DNA of 64,000 bases from G963663615 sp963663615 (lineage in GTDB: Bacteria > Bacteroidota > Ignavibacteria > Ignavibacteriales > Melioribacteraceae): assembly GCA_963663615.1 (NCBI GenBank), contig OY760517.1:3720001-3784000 (forward strand), written 5' to 3'. Shown here in pieces: positions 44,960 through 54,374 of the stretch. The notes under the pieces were generated by a model that was not told the origin of the DNA, made no database searches, and saw only the letters and a list, made by a program, of their open reading frames with translations. Every line of letters begins with the position of its first letter. Positions within the stretch are counted from its first letter, which is position 1. The translations under genes and the position numbers were made by a program.

Positions 44960-45072
44960 TTTTACAGTAATTCTTGCAGGTACTTTTCGGTTTAGTACTA
45001 ATTTTGGGAGTTTTTGGAAAGCAAGAAGGTTGTGATGTGCATATATTTCAAATAATTATTACGAGCTAAAAC

Positions 45073-45089
45073 ATTCTCGGGGCGAGAAT
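45073..45089 (-). terminator. Short hairpin after the hybrid kinase gene, weak terminator
   Basis: ATTCTCG/CGAGAAT is a perfect 7-bp stem with a 3-base loop. On the minus strand it is followed by GTTTTAGC, a poor T-run. It lies 93 bases after the hybrid kinase stop and may end the five-gene operon. Confidence 0.38.
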
Positions 45090-45181
45090 ATTATACCTTA
45101 CACAACTATCGAAATTACTTTGCATTCTATTTTTACCGTTTCCGGAATTGCTGAATATAGTTAATAAAAAGCAATTCCCGA

Positions 45182-48100
45182 TTACTGTTTATCCCTACAA
45201 CAATTATTAAGGGTATCGAAAAGCTCATCATATTTTCCAAGAAGTTTGTTCATTTCTTCAATATCAAAATTGGTTACTGCGGATTTTAATGCAGTTCCGG
45301 TTTCAATTATTGGAGTAACTCCATTACGATTACCAAAATTTAGTAGTGAATCTGCAAGACTGGCAACATCGTTAACAAACTTGGTACGGGCAGCATTTTC
45401 CCATTTTGGTTTAATTTCTTCGGTAAACATTTCAAGAAACTTGTCAAGATCCTTTACTTCATAAGTTTCCTCTACTGCTTCCTCATTACTATCTTCCTCT
45501 GCCTCATCCTCCAATAATTGGTACTCAAGAAACTTTTGCAGCTCATTGAAGAGTTCCGATTTTTGTACCGGCTTCATTAAATAACTATCAAAACCGGCAT
45601 CAACAATTTTTTGCTTATCCTCTTTCATTGCCGATGCAGTAATGGCAATTACCGGAATTTTCATAATTTTAGGCGTACTCTTTATAATTCCAATAGCTTC
45701 GTAACCACTCATAACAGGCATACGAATATCCATAAGAATAATATCCGGCAATTGCGTTTCAGCAATTTCAACTGCCGATTTACCATTTTCAGCTTCAAAG
45801 AGTGTTACGTTACAATTATAGAAATACTCTCTTATTAAGTTTCGGTTAGTATCAACATCGTCAACTATAAGAATTTTATAGTTTTCAAAAATTATTTTAT
45901 CAGCATTAATAAGCACTTCTTTCTGCTCCCTCGCTGGTGCTGCTGCTGCGGCAACATTGTGGAGAACCAAACTAAATTTGCTACCTTTACCCAGTTCACT
46001 TTCTACTGAAATTTCACCACACATCATTTCAACTAGTCGGCGGGTAATTGCTAATCCAAGACCAGTTCCACCAAACCGTTTGGTGCTTTGACCTTCTTGC
46101 TGGCGGAAAGATTCGAATATAATTTGTTTCGATTCCTCCTGAATACCAATACCGGTATCCTCAACAGTAACAATTAAATCAACGGTACTTTGCTCTTCAT
46201 TCTTGAAATACTTTTCCATTGTAAGTTTTATGTAACCTTTTTCGGTAAACTTAACGGCATTACCAATAAGGTTAAACAATACTTGTCTAAATCTTACTTC
46301 ATCAAGTAGCAGACTTGGAGGGAGTTCTGGATCAATTTCCGTATAAAACTCAAGGTTTTTGTCTGCAATACGCATTGAAAAAATATTCTTTATATCGTTC
46401 ACAAACGATTTTGGATCTACAGGTTCAACGTTTAATTCCAGCTTACCGGCTTCAATTTTGGAAAGATCGAGGATATCATTTATAAGTGTTAACAGGTTTT
46501 TACCAGCTGTTTTAATTGCTTTCAGGTAATTCTTCTGTCTGTCGTCGGTAACAAATGAGTTTAGTACATCGGTAAATCCAAGGATAGCATTCATAGGAGT
46601 TCTAATTTCATGACTCATATTAGCAAGGAACTCGGATTTAAGTCTGGAAGCTTCAAGAGCTTTTTCCTTGGCAAGTATAAGCTCCTGCTCGTTACGTTTA
46701 AGATCGGTAATATCCCTTGCCGAAGCCAACACAGTTTTAACAGTATCATCCTTCGAAAACTCAGGCGATACAATAAGGTCAACCCACTGGTTATCACCCA
46801 TGTTAAATTCCATACGGGAGGATTTTGAAGTTCGGAATACTTCATCAATTGACTTTGAAAGTTTGCCCAGTATATCCCCAAAGTAATCGATTTTTGAAAT
46901 CGATTTACCCTTAAAATCTTTTAGTGAGGTGCCTGTCTTGTGGTCAAAATCCTTATTAAAATAAAGGAGGCGAAGATCCCTGTCGAAACGCATAATAGCA
47001 TCGTTTGTATATTCGGCAAGAGCTTTGAATTTCTCTTCCGAATCCCTCAAGTTCTCCTCAATTTGTTTCCTGTCCTCAATTTCTTTACTTAGCTGTTCAA
47101 CCGCCTTTAACAGTTCAGAGGTTCTTTCTGCAATACGTTGCTCAAGTTCTTCGTTAATTTTGCGAAGTTTGTTTTCAAATCGTTTACGGTCGGTAATATT
47201 AACAATTACATTTAGTATAGCAGGTTTGTGATCGTATGTAATTCTTGCTCCCCTTACTTCAACAAAAAGCTTGGTGTTACCTTTGGCAATTAACTCAACT
47301 TCGTACGAGTCAATATCCAGTCCTTTTTCACGTTTTCCAAAATTATCAGCAACCAGCTCACGATATTCCTCGGCTACAAAATCAATAACAGATTTGCCAT
47401 TTATAGCCTCGCGACTGTAACCAAGTAGTTCTTCAAGAACAGAGTTTACAAACAGAACTTTACCTTTTTGGTGCACAAGCACAAGGTCTGGCAGATTTGA
47501 AACCAGTTCGCGATAACGCTCTTCACTTTCCTTAAGAATAATTTCAGCTTCACGCTGCTTTGTAATATCCTTGGCAACTACTGAGGAATGTGTTACTTCA
47601 CCACTTGGTGAACGCAGTGGATAAAATCGTATATCAAGGAAAATAGATTCGCCATTTGGCATTACAAAATTATTCTGGAATGACTGAACCTCTCCTTCAA
47701 AACAAAGGTCGAGTGCCATCTTCATCCCCTGAAGCATCAATTCGTCGTCAATAATTACTGAAAGACTGTTACCAACTATTTCCTCTCTTCTAAGAAAAAC
47801 ATGTTCACAAAAAGCCTGGTTAATCGCTTCAATCTCGTATTTGCGGTTAATCAGTGTCATCATATCGCGAGTTGAGTTAACAATAAACTCGTATTTAATA
47901 CGTCCTGCCTCAAGCTTTTTCCTTTCGGTAATATCTTCCTTAACAATAATAAAGCTGGTTATTTCGTTTTGTTTGTTTTTTATTGCCGAAATGGAAACAT
48001 TTTCCCAAAACTTTTTGCCATTCTTTTTGGTATTTAGCAAATCACCACGCCAGGTATTACCACTTTTAATTGTGTTCCAAAGGTTATTATTTTGCTCGGG

Positions 48101-49057
48101 ATGCTTTTCAGCTTCCATTAGGAATGATGATGGTTTACCACGTAATTCGTTAACAGTATAGCCGGTATCCTGCTCAAATTTCGGATTAACATATTCAACT
48201 GCTTTATCTGTATTGGCAATCATAATAGAAACCGGACTTTGTACAATTGCCTGTGAAAGTTTTCTAAGTTCTTCCTCGGCTTTTCGGCGTTCAATTATTT
48301 CAAGCTGCAAGTTTTTGTTTGAATTTTCAAGCTCATTAATAGCAAATTCAAGCGATTCAACCATCAGGTTAAATGATTCGGCAAGTTTGCCAATTTCGTC
48401 ACGCGACTCAACATCTGCTCTTTTTGTAAGGTCGCCTTTCGAAATATGATCGAATGTAGTTACAATTTTACCAAGTGGTTTTGTAACAACCCGGCTTATA
48501 CTAACCCCGGCAAATATTCCAAAGAGTATCATAAGGAAGGTGCCAAATAAAACCTTTTTACGGAATTCCTGTACCTCTGCGTATATTGGTTCAAGTGAAA
48601 GACCAAGAAAAAGCTCACCAATAAAGCGGTTATTGTTTTCAACCGTTTTGTAAACTTTAAGTACCTGTGTATCTTCGGAAAGAGTATTGCCCTTGGTGGC
48701 TTCCTGATAATCTTGTTCAATAGCAAAATCTTTTTTATAGGAATAAATAATTCTGCCGCTTTTATTTTTAAGAACCATATAAGCCAGGTCTTTATTTTGC
48801 TCGGCAATATTAAAGGCATCTTCCTTGCCCGAAAGCATTTCAAAATCGAGTGCAGCCCTAATGCTGTAGGCGGTCATAGCCGAAATACTTTCAGCCTTTT
48901 CCCTGGCATTTTGAATTGAAATATGAGTTATTAATTGAGGTACGGAAATATATATTAAAATAGCTATAAGCGAAATAGACATTGAGATTAAAGCTATAAG
49001 CTTACTGCTAATACTATGCATACCGTCCGGCATTTTATTCCTGATAAGTTTTATCAT
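45182..49057 (-). CDS. Multi-PAS hybrid sensor histidine kinase with receiver and degenerate phosphotransfer-like domain
   Basis: The 1,291-residue protein has membrane spans at about 20-40 and 168-190 around a 125-residue periplasmic domain. This domain resembles the CHASE8-type sensors found in YfiN-like proteins (judged by eye). Cytoplasmic modules follow: HAMP 191-243, PAS domains at about 265-385, 388-505, 515-628 and 675-790 with a coiled coil at 628-675, HisKA with His816 (FLANMSHEIRTP), HATPase 918-1035 (NLIGNAVKFTEKG, VEDTGIGIQEES, GGTGLGLAITRRL), and receiver 1060-1180 with Asp1110 (ILMDIRMP). The last 85 residues have the helical pattern of HPt domains but lack the AxxHxLKG histidine. 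It is the last gene of the signalling operon, 43 bases after the YfiR-like gene, which suggests YfiR control of its periplasmic domain. Confidence 0.92.
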   Translation of the reverse strand: MIKLIRNKMPDGMHSISSKLIALISMSISLIAILIYISVPQLITHISIQNAREKAESISAMTAYSIRAALDFEMLSGKEDAFNIAEQNKDLAYMVLKNKSGRIIYSYKKDFAIEQDYQEATKGNTLSEDTQVLKVYKTVENNNRFIGELFLGLSLEPIYAEVQEFRKKVLFGTFLMILFGIFAGVSISRVVTKPLGKIVTTFDHISKGDLTKRADVESRDEIGKLAESFNLMVESLEFAINELENSNKNLQLEIIERRKAEEELRKLSQAIVQSPVSIMIANTDKAVEYVNPKFEQDTGYTVNELRGKPSSFLMEAEKHPEQNNNLWNTIKSGNTWRGDLLNTKKNGKKFWENVSISAIKNKQNEITSFIIVKEDITERKKLEAGRIKYEFIVNSTRDMMTLINRKYEIEAINQAFCEHVFLRREEIVGNSLSVIIDDELMLQGMKMALDLCFEGEVQSFQNNFVMPNGESIFLDIRFYPLRSPSGEVTHSSVVAKDITKQREAEIILKESEERYRELVSNLPDLVLVHQKGKVLFVNSVLEELLGYSREAINGKSVIDFVAEEYRELVADNFGKREKGLDIDSYEVELIAKGNTKLFVEVRGARITYDHKPAILNVIVNITDRKRFENKLRKINEELEQRIAERTSELLKAVEQLSKEIEDRKQIEENLRDSEEKFKALAEYTNDAIMRFDRDLRLLYFNKDFDHKTGTSLKDFKGKSISKIDYFGDILGKLSKSIDEVFRTSKSSRMEFNMGDNQWVDLIVSPEFSKDDTVKTVLASARDITDLKRNEQELILAKEKALEASRLKSEFLANMSHEIRTPMNAILGFTDVLNSFVTDDRQKNYLKAIKTAGKNLLTLINDILDLSKIEAGKLELNVEPVDPKSFVNDIKNIFSMRIADKNLEFYTEIDPELPPSLLLDEVRFRQVLFNLIGNAVKFTEKGYIKLTMEKYFKNEEQSTVDLIVTVEDTGIGIQEESKQIIFESFRQQEGQSTKRFGGTGLGLAITRRLVEMMCGEISVESELGKGSKFSLVLHNVAAAAAPAREQKEVLINADKIIFENYKILIVDDVDTNRNLIREYFYNCNVTLFEAENGKSAVEIAETQLPDIILMDIRMPVMSGYEAIGIIKSTPKIMKIPVIAITASAMKEDKQKIVDAGFDSYLMKPVQKSELFNELQKFLEYQLLEDEAEEDSNEEAVEETYEVKDLDKFLEMFTEEIKPKWENAARTKFVNDVASLADSLLNFGNRNGVTPIIETGTALKSAVTNFDIEEMNKLLGKYDELFDTLNNCCRDKQ

Positions 49058-49100
49058 ATCACGTCCTTGCGAAAGGAAATCAGCAGAAAAATGGAAGTAA

Positions 49101-49625
49101 TTACTTAATTATTTTAGCCAGAGAAATTAGTTCGGAGGAAATTTCATGTGAGTTTTTTGCAAGAGTACTGAGGTTAATAAGAATTTTATAACGTTCTTCC
49201 TCCATATCTTTGCCTACACCAACCGATGCTTTTCCTTCGATTATATACTCTGGTTCGCCCGAGATAAACAGTTTGTTTTCAAGACTAAATATTTTACTTA
49301 TTCCGGCTGCCGAAACTCCGGCAACAATATACACAACCTGAATATTTTCGTTTATTGTATCTATTGCATTAGGATGTGTAGCAATTACGTTTATGTCTTC
49401 CTTGGTAAATGCATCAATCAAGTCTTTAGGGTATTCACTTTTGGAATCATAAACAAGAAGCACAGTCGGTGAAGGATTTTCAAGTGTTTTTACATAAGTA
49501 AATATCTTTTTAAATAGGATAGCCTGCTCAGCAGCGGATATTGGTGTTATTTGTGCATTAGCCTTGCAAACATTCAATATTACTAAAATATATATTAAAA
49601 TCGATATGTTAATTTTACCTAACAA
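49101..49625 (-). CDS. YfiR-like periplasmic protein (DUF4154)
   Basis: The 174-residue protein has a signal peptide ending near CKANAQ and then one compact domain. Features fitting the YfiR/HmsC family are ISAAEQAILFKKIFTYVKTL at the start, the strand TVLLVYDSKSEYP, QVVYIVAGVSAAGISKIFSLE with its central glycine, and SVGVGKDMEEERYKILINLSTLAKN at the end, where the Asn of the K-I-x-INL segment is well conserved. YfiR represses YfiN-type sensors in the periplasm in response to redox or peptidoglycan stress. It lies directly between a TonB receptor gene and the hybrid kinase gene. That order suggests a signal relay from the outer membrane to the kinase. Cysteine pairs known from YfiR are absent here, so regulation may differ. 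Confidence 0.75.
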   Translation of the reverse strand: MLGKINISILIYILVILNVCKANAQITPISAAEQAILFKKIFTYVKTLENPSPTVLLVYDSKSEYPKDLIDAFTKEDINVIATHPNAIDTINENIQVVYIVAGVSAAGISKIFSLENKLFISGEPEYIIEGKASVGVGKDMEEERYKILINLSTLAKNSHEISSELISLAKIIK

Positions 49626-49657
49626 TCATCGTCTCCGTGATTAAACTACCATTATAC

Positions 49658-51709
49658 TTAAAAGGTAAAATTGCTTTCATAGTTTATCCTTAATATCAAC
49701 GAGCTGGTTGGAGCCGGAAGCGGAGCCTTGTAACCATTAAATGGCTGAATATACTCAAAATCATTATTAAACAGATTCCTGATTCCGAGGTCAATATTCA
49801 AACCTTTAGTCAAAATATCTTTGGTTCTAAAGTTTACGTTAAGCATTGTTGTAAACTCAAACTCTTTTAGTACACCTTGTTCATTCGTAGTTAACTTCTT
49901 ACCAATGTTGTTTACTATAAATCCTTCAATGTAGCCGTATCGTGGACCAAAAAATGTAAATGAAGGATTAATTGAAAGGTGTTTGGAAATATTTATACCT
50001 GCAAATATATTAAACTGGTACTCGGGAAACCCCAATGCACGATTATTCTTTTCGGGTACCTTGTATGCATCAACTGTATTTTCAATTATAGTAGCGTATG
50101 AAAAATTTGAACCGAGACGAAATATTTTCCCAACATATTTATACTCGAGTTCAAATCCGCGGGAACGTATTACGTCCTGATTGTCATAATAAAACGCTGT
50201 GCTATCGCTGTTAAGTTTATAGCTTATAACATCTTTGTAAAGTTCGTCGAACAGGTTGAGTACCATAAAATGATTTTTGGAGAACTGGACGCCGGTTTCC
50301 ACTTCATAGTTGATACCTTTTTCAGGTTTAAGATTAAGATCATAATATTTACCACCAGGCACACGGAATGATTTGCTTGCCATCAGTTTGAAATGAAATG
50401 GTCCGAAAATTTTTGTTAATGCCAAACGAGGTACAAACGAGGTACCAAAATGTTCATCACTTTCATACCTTCCACCAACAGTTACATTAAAAATATCATT
50501 CTTGAACATCAGTTGTGCATACGAAATAAATGTATGTGCAGAAATGTCATCATAATTTTCTTCAATACTGCCAAAAGGTATTTCAAGTACACCAGGTTCC
50601 GGATCACCAATTTCTACTTCAGTACGCGTATATTCAATACCAGTTAATAAATGCAAATTTTTGGTAATAAAAAACTGACCGTTAAACGCAAAAGCCGATT
50701 TGTTTTGGGATTTGTTATTCGAATAGGTTGTATCAACTACCTGACCGTTAAAAACAAATTCAGATTGTCCACGTAGTTCCCATGGTTTTTGCAATTTTGC
50801 ATTCCAGTTTACATCAAGGTGAAACCAGTCGGCTATTTTATAATTTTTTTTGAGTTGTAGTAAAAGCGTACTAAATTCATAATCAATATCATATTCCTGT
50901 TTGTACCTTTCCAGGAATGCCCTAACATCATAACCCTTGTAGTTCATATTGATATTGAGGTTGGCAGTGGTAAAGTTTATGGTTGAACCACTTTTTTCGG
51001 GTTTCGAAAAATAAGGAACAAATGTTCTGTCGCTTAATCTACCCTGTCCGGTAAAACCGGTTACAGAGTATTTAAATTCGTTTTCCTTGTTACCAATACC
51101 AAAAGATATATTGCGATGTGAATAAGTATCGTACATTCTCGAAAGACTGGTAGAAACATACGAACCAGGTTTTTTCTCAAAACTACGGGTAATAATATTT
51201 ATTACACCAAGTCCGGCATAACCACCATAAATAACCGAACCGGGACCACGAATAACCTCAATACGTTCAATGTTTTCAATTGAGAAATGATTGCCAAAAA
51301 TTATTCCGCCGAACCCTTCATCATTAGCTTCAACACCATCAATAAGCAAAAGCACCTTGCCTTCATAAGCCCACAATCCTCTAACACCAAGTCCAATGGG
51401 ACCATAATCGGATTGAAGGAATGTAAAGCCAGGAACAAGCTGGGTAAAAACATCAACCAAATCTCTTGCACCGGAGTTAAGGATATCCTCTCTGGTAACA
51501 AGAGTAACAATACCCGGAGCTTCTCTCATTGAGAGGGGTATTTGTGAGGCTACGCTTATTTTCATATCCATAATATCGGTAAGAGCCATTTCCCTTAGCT
51601 TATTAAGGAAATCCTCATCTTTCAATATTTTGTTTTCCTGTGCAGTTAAACTAACTGTAACAGCAATCAGGAAAATAAGGATATGTAATACATTTTTAAT
51701 TTTTAGCAT
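49658..51709 (-). CDS. TonB-dependent receptor (CirA/BtuB type)
   Basis: This 683-residue outer membrane receptor starts with a signal peptide (ending SLTAQ at residue 24). Its plug domain at about 45-175 has the signatures IVTLVTREDILNSGARDLVDVF, GLGVRGLW, VLLLIDGVEAN and IERIEVIRGPGSVIYGGYAGLGVINI. The following barrel has about 22 strands and ends in SSLILRINYESNFTF. It lacks the carboxypeptidase-like N-terminal domain and has no SusD partner, so it differs from the susC-type receptor at the left edge. Substrates of such receptors are often siderophores, cobalamin or metal complexes. Here it may also act as a sensor, because the operon contains YfiR-like and kinase genes. Confidence 0.93.
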   Translation of the reverse strand: MLKIKNVLHILIFLIAVTVSLTAQENKILKDEDFLNKLREMALTDIMDMKISVASQIPLSMREAPGIVTLVTREDILNSGARDLVDVFTQLVPGFTFLQSDYGPIGLGVRGLWAYEGKVLLLIDGVEANDEGFGGIIFGNHFSIENIERIEVIRGPGSVIYGGYAGLGVINIITRSFEKKPGSYVSTSLSRMYDTYSHRNISFGIGNKENEFKYSVTGFTGQGRLSDRTFVPYFSKPEKSGSTINFTTANLNINMNYKGYDVRAFLERYKQEYDIDYEFSTLLLQLKKNYKIADWFHLDVNWNAKLQKPWELRGQSEFVFNGQVVDTTYSNNKSQNKSAFAFNGQFFITKNLHLLTGIEYTRTEVEIGDPEPGVLEIPFGSIEENYDDISAHTFISYAQLMFKNDIFNVTVGGRYESDEHFGTSFVPRLALTKIFGPFHFKLMASKSFRVPGGKYYDLNLKPEKGINYEVETGVQFSKNHFMVLNLFDELYKDVISYKLNSDSTAFYYDNQDVIRSRGFELEYKYVGKIFRLGSNFSYATIIENTVDAYKVPEKNNRALGFPEYQFNIFAGINISKHLSINPSFTFFGPRYGYIEGFIVNNIGKKLTTNEQGVLKEFEFTTMLNVNFRTKDILTKGLNIDLGIRNLFNNDFEYIQPFNGYKAPLPAPTSSLILRINYESNFTF

Positions 51710-51756
51710 TATGCAATCAGAATAAAATACAAGGTGTTAAGATAAATATATGTTAA

Positions 51757-52356
51757 TTAAAATGCACCGAATTTGAATATCAGATTAGAACAGAAAGCTC
51801 TTAAATCATTATCATTAATGCCTTCAAGATCAACACCGCTTACAAATCTGTACCCGGCACCAACCCCAATTCTAAAATACTCAACAACATTAAGTTCAAT
51901 ATTGGCATCAATTTCAAGAACAAAAAAAGCAGATTCCTTTGAATCCTGTATATCGTAATCATCACGAAGTGAATATCCGGCACCACCTGCACCAATAAGT
52001 GTTTTAACGTTATAGTGAAGTAATTTCATAGGCGAATCAATATACTCCATCATAAACCCGCCATACCCAACTTGCAGGTAATATTGTTTACTTGCGTCAA
52101 GACCCGCATCTTCCGGGGCTTCAATTTTATTTACGAGTCCGGAACCACCACCACCAATCATAAACTTGTGATTGATAAGCCAGCCACCGTAACCACCCAT
52201 CAAAAGAGCAAATTCCCCCTTAATGCTACTAAACTTCATAGTTGCAGCACCGTACCCGCTCGATTCAATTTCACCTAATTGAATCAGGTTTTCTTCGGAT
52301 TGTGCAAAAAGACTAAAAGAAAGAGCTACTAATATGAAACAAATTTTGCGAAACAT
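51757..52356 (-). CDS. Small glycine-rich secreted protein, probably outer membrane barrel
   Basis: A signal peptide (MFRKICFILVALSFSLFAQ) precedes 180 residues with several glycine-rich beta strands (MGGYGGWLINHKFMIGGGG, QVGYGGFMMEYID, LIGAGGAGYSLR, IGVGAGYRFVSGVD) and a C-terminal LIFKFGAF. The strand count and the terminal aromatic residue fit an eight-stranded barrel. I recognise no family. It is the second gene of the signalling operon, between the nucleotide cyclase and the TonB receptor, with gaps of 16 and 47 bases. It may form a complex with the receptor or act as an accessory sensor, but this is only inference from position. Confidence 0.65.
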   Translation of the reverse strand: MFRKICFILVALSFSLFAQSEENLIQLGEIESSGYGAATMKFSSIKGEFALLMGGYGGWLINHKFMIGGGGSGLVNKIEAPEDAGLDASKQYYLQVGYGGFMMEYIDSPMKLLHYNVKTLIGAGGAGYSLRDDYDIQDSKESAFFVLEIDANIELNVVEYFRIGVGAGYRFVSGVDLEGINDNDLRAFCSNLIFKFGAF

Positions 52357-52372
52357 AATATTCCCGAAAGTT

Positions 52373-53800
52373 TTATTTTACTATAAACCTCCCAAAAAAA
52401 TCATTAGCTTTTTCGGGGAGATGTGTAAAATGGATTTTATATCCGAACTGAACTGTATCTTCAGATTCAATAATTTTTGCATACAAATTTAGTGATGAAT
52501 TATCTGTTGGATCAGCAATTACAATTTTAAGGTTGCTAAATACCGGAACAGCATCTTCAAGTATAATAATCGCCTTATAACCCGAAATATTAACTATTTT
52601 ACCTTTTTGGGCTATATGATCAGCCGATTTTTCATCAAGTACAATATATTCACACTTTATATCATCTTCAAGGGCATAAAATGATTCATTACCGGTTGGT
52701 TTTGATACATTGTAGGGACTGCCAATACTTTCTATATCGAAAAGTTTGATTGGGGCTGCAACTCCCTTTGGATTTACTTTAATTTCCTTTTTGATCTTCA
52801 AATCAGATTTTATTGAGTCTTTGGTAAGCTCCGAAACCAAAACCTGGTTACCTACGGTATAGCTTTCAATTCTTGATGCAATGTTTACGTTTCTGCCAAC
52901 AACACCATATTTTGCACGTTTTTGCGAGCCAATATTTCCAACAATCACCTCACCGGTATTTATACCAATGCCCATCTGAATACGCGGAAATCCTTCCTTA
53001 CTGTATTCTTCGTTAAGCTCAATCATTTTTGCCTGCATTGCCAATGCACATGCAACAGCCCTTTCGGCGTGATTGGTTTGCTCAACCGGGGCACCAAATA
53101 TTACCAGTATGGCATCACCAATAAACTCATCAATTGTACCTTCGTAATCAATAATAACATCAGTCATTTTGCTAAGGTACATATTTAACATTTGAACAAC
53201 CTGGTGCGGAGTAAGTGTTTCTGTAATGGAAGAAAAACCTCGAATATCACTCATAAGTATGGTTACGTTGGAATTATCACCACCTACGGTTAAACCGTCG
53301 GGCGATTCAAGAAGATTCTCAACAACTTCATCCGAAAGGTATCTTCCAAATGTGCGGCGAATAAAATTGTTGCGAACCTCAAGATCTTTAATACGCTGGT
53401 TAAGGTCTTTTTCCAGTTTGCGGATTCTAAGATGAGTTTTAACTCTTGCAAGTACTTCACCGGCTTCATAAGGCTTTGTAATATAATCAACAGCACCCTT
53501 TTCAAAGCCTGTAATTTTATCGGTTGTTTCGGTAAGGGCTGTCATGAAAATAACCGGTATGTGCTGTGTAGCCGGATTATCTTTTAGTCTTGTACATGTT
53601 TCGAACCCGTCTATACCTGGCATCATTACGTCAAGCAAAATTAAATCAAGATCGCTATCCTGAGCAATTTTAATTGCATCTTCACCATTTGTTGCAAAAG
53701 ATATATTATATTTTTCCTGTACCAGAATATTTCCAAGTACCTGAATATTTCTGGGAACGTCATCAACTACCAGAATTTTGAAATCGCTGTTTTCTGCCAT
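52373..53800 (-). CDS. Response regulator with class III nucleotide cyclase and PilZ-like tail
   Basis: The 475 residues comprise a receiver domain at 1-125 with Asp57 (LILLDVMMPG) and Lys109 (YITKPYEA), a signalling helix at 126-170, a class III nucleotidyl cyclase domain at about 172-350, and a 95-residue C-terminal beta-domain (380-475). The cyclase metal aspartates are Asp185 (LMSDIRGFS) and Asp229 (DEFIGDAIL), with the transition-state pair Asn306/Arg310. Purine-selecting positions are Glu225 and Gly299, not the Lys and Asp/Thr of adenylyl cyclases, so cGMP is as plausible as cAMP. The C-terminal domain recalls PilZ (VNISGYKAIIILEDA), but the classical RxxxR motif is missing. This is the first gene of the operon ending with the hybrid kinase, a likely phosphodonor. 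Confidence 0.88.
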   Translation of the reverse strand: MAENSDFKILVVDDVPRNIQVLGNILVQEKYNISFATNGEDAIKIAQDSDLDLILLDVMMPGIDGFETCTRLKDNPATQHIPVIFMTALTETTDKITGFEKGAVDYITKPYEAGEVLARVKTHLRIRKLEKDLNQRIKDLEVRNNFIRRTFGRYLSDEVVENLLESPDGLTVGGDNSNVTILMSDIRGFSSITETLTPHQVVQMLNMYLSKMTDVIIDYEGTIDEFIGDAILVIFGAPVEQTNHAERAVACALAMQAKMIELNEEYSKEGFPRIQMGIGINTGEVIVGNIGSQKRAKYGVVGRNVNIASRIESYTVGNQVLVSELTKDSIKSDLKIKKEIKVNPKGVAAPIKLFDIESIGSPYNVSKPTGNESFYALEDDIKCEYIVLDEKSADHIAQKGKIVNISGYKAIIILEDAVPVFSNLKIVIADPTDNSSLNLYAKIIESEDTVQFGYKIHFTHLPEKANDFFGRFIVK

Positions 53801-54018
53801 GCTATTTCTATTATGTTTTTATTGCAATATAAGAATATAATTTCATTGCTAAAAGAAAAGTAAATATTTACCACTTTTAAGCACTTTGATTTATTTTAAT
53901 TAAACAGTCAGTTATTAAAGTAAAAATTTGCTAATATTTTTGAAGTTAATAAAATTTTAATTCCTTTTTATAGTTAAATGTTGTTATTTGAATACAGAAA
54001 TTTTTTGGAGTTATTTTT

Positions 54019-54225
54019 ATGGCATCTACTGTTGGTACTGATAAAACAGTGAATCAGAATGAAAACAAGAAAAAGGGGAGAATGCTCCTCGAAAACTTCT
54101 CGGATGAGGAGGAGATTTATATAGATGACAAGGTTGCAAGTGAATCATTTCTTGATGGATTTGAAGATGAGGATGATGATAACTGGATGGAATTTGATGA
54201 CGAAATTGAAGACCTGAACAGTTAA
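54019..54225 (+). CDS. Small acidic protein of unknown function
   Basis: This 68-residue protein begins with a Lys/Asn-rich stretch (TVNQNENKKKGRMLLENFS). It ends in very acidic sequence with runs of Asp and Glu (EDEDDDNWMEFDDEIEDLN). It has no cysteine, no signal peptide and no hydrophobic span, so it is probably cytoplasmic and largely disordered, able to bind basic proteins or cations. The ribosome binding site GGAG lies 8-9 bases before the ATG, and a TATTTTTG box occurs at 53935-53942. It stands alone between the signalling operon and yibEF. No family can be named, but the codon pattern and regulatory signals suggest a real gene. Confidence 0.6.
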   Translation: MASTVGTDKTVNQNENKKKGRMLLENFSDEEEIYIDDKVASESFLDGFEDEDDDNWMEFDDEIEDLNS

Positions 54226-54374
54226 TTTTTACTACTTGCCTAAAGTATCTATTGTTAATGTTTTAGTGAAGCTTTACCTTTTTGTAAGGCTTCTGTTATA
54301 CTCCCTTCCGTAACTATAACAATACTTTTTATGCTTTTCTGTGTGCAGTCTATAATTTTATTACGGACAAAATT

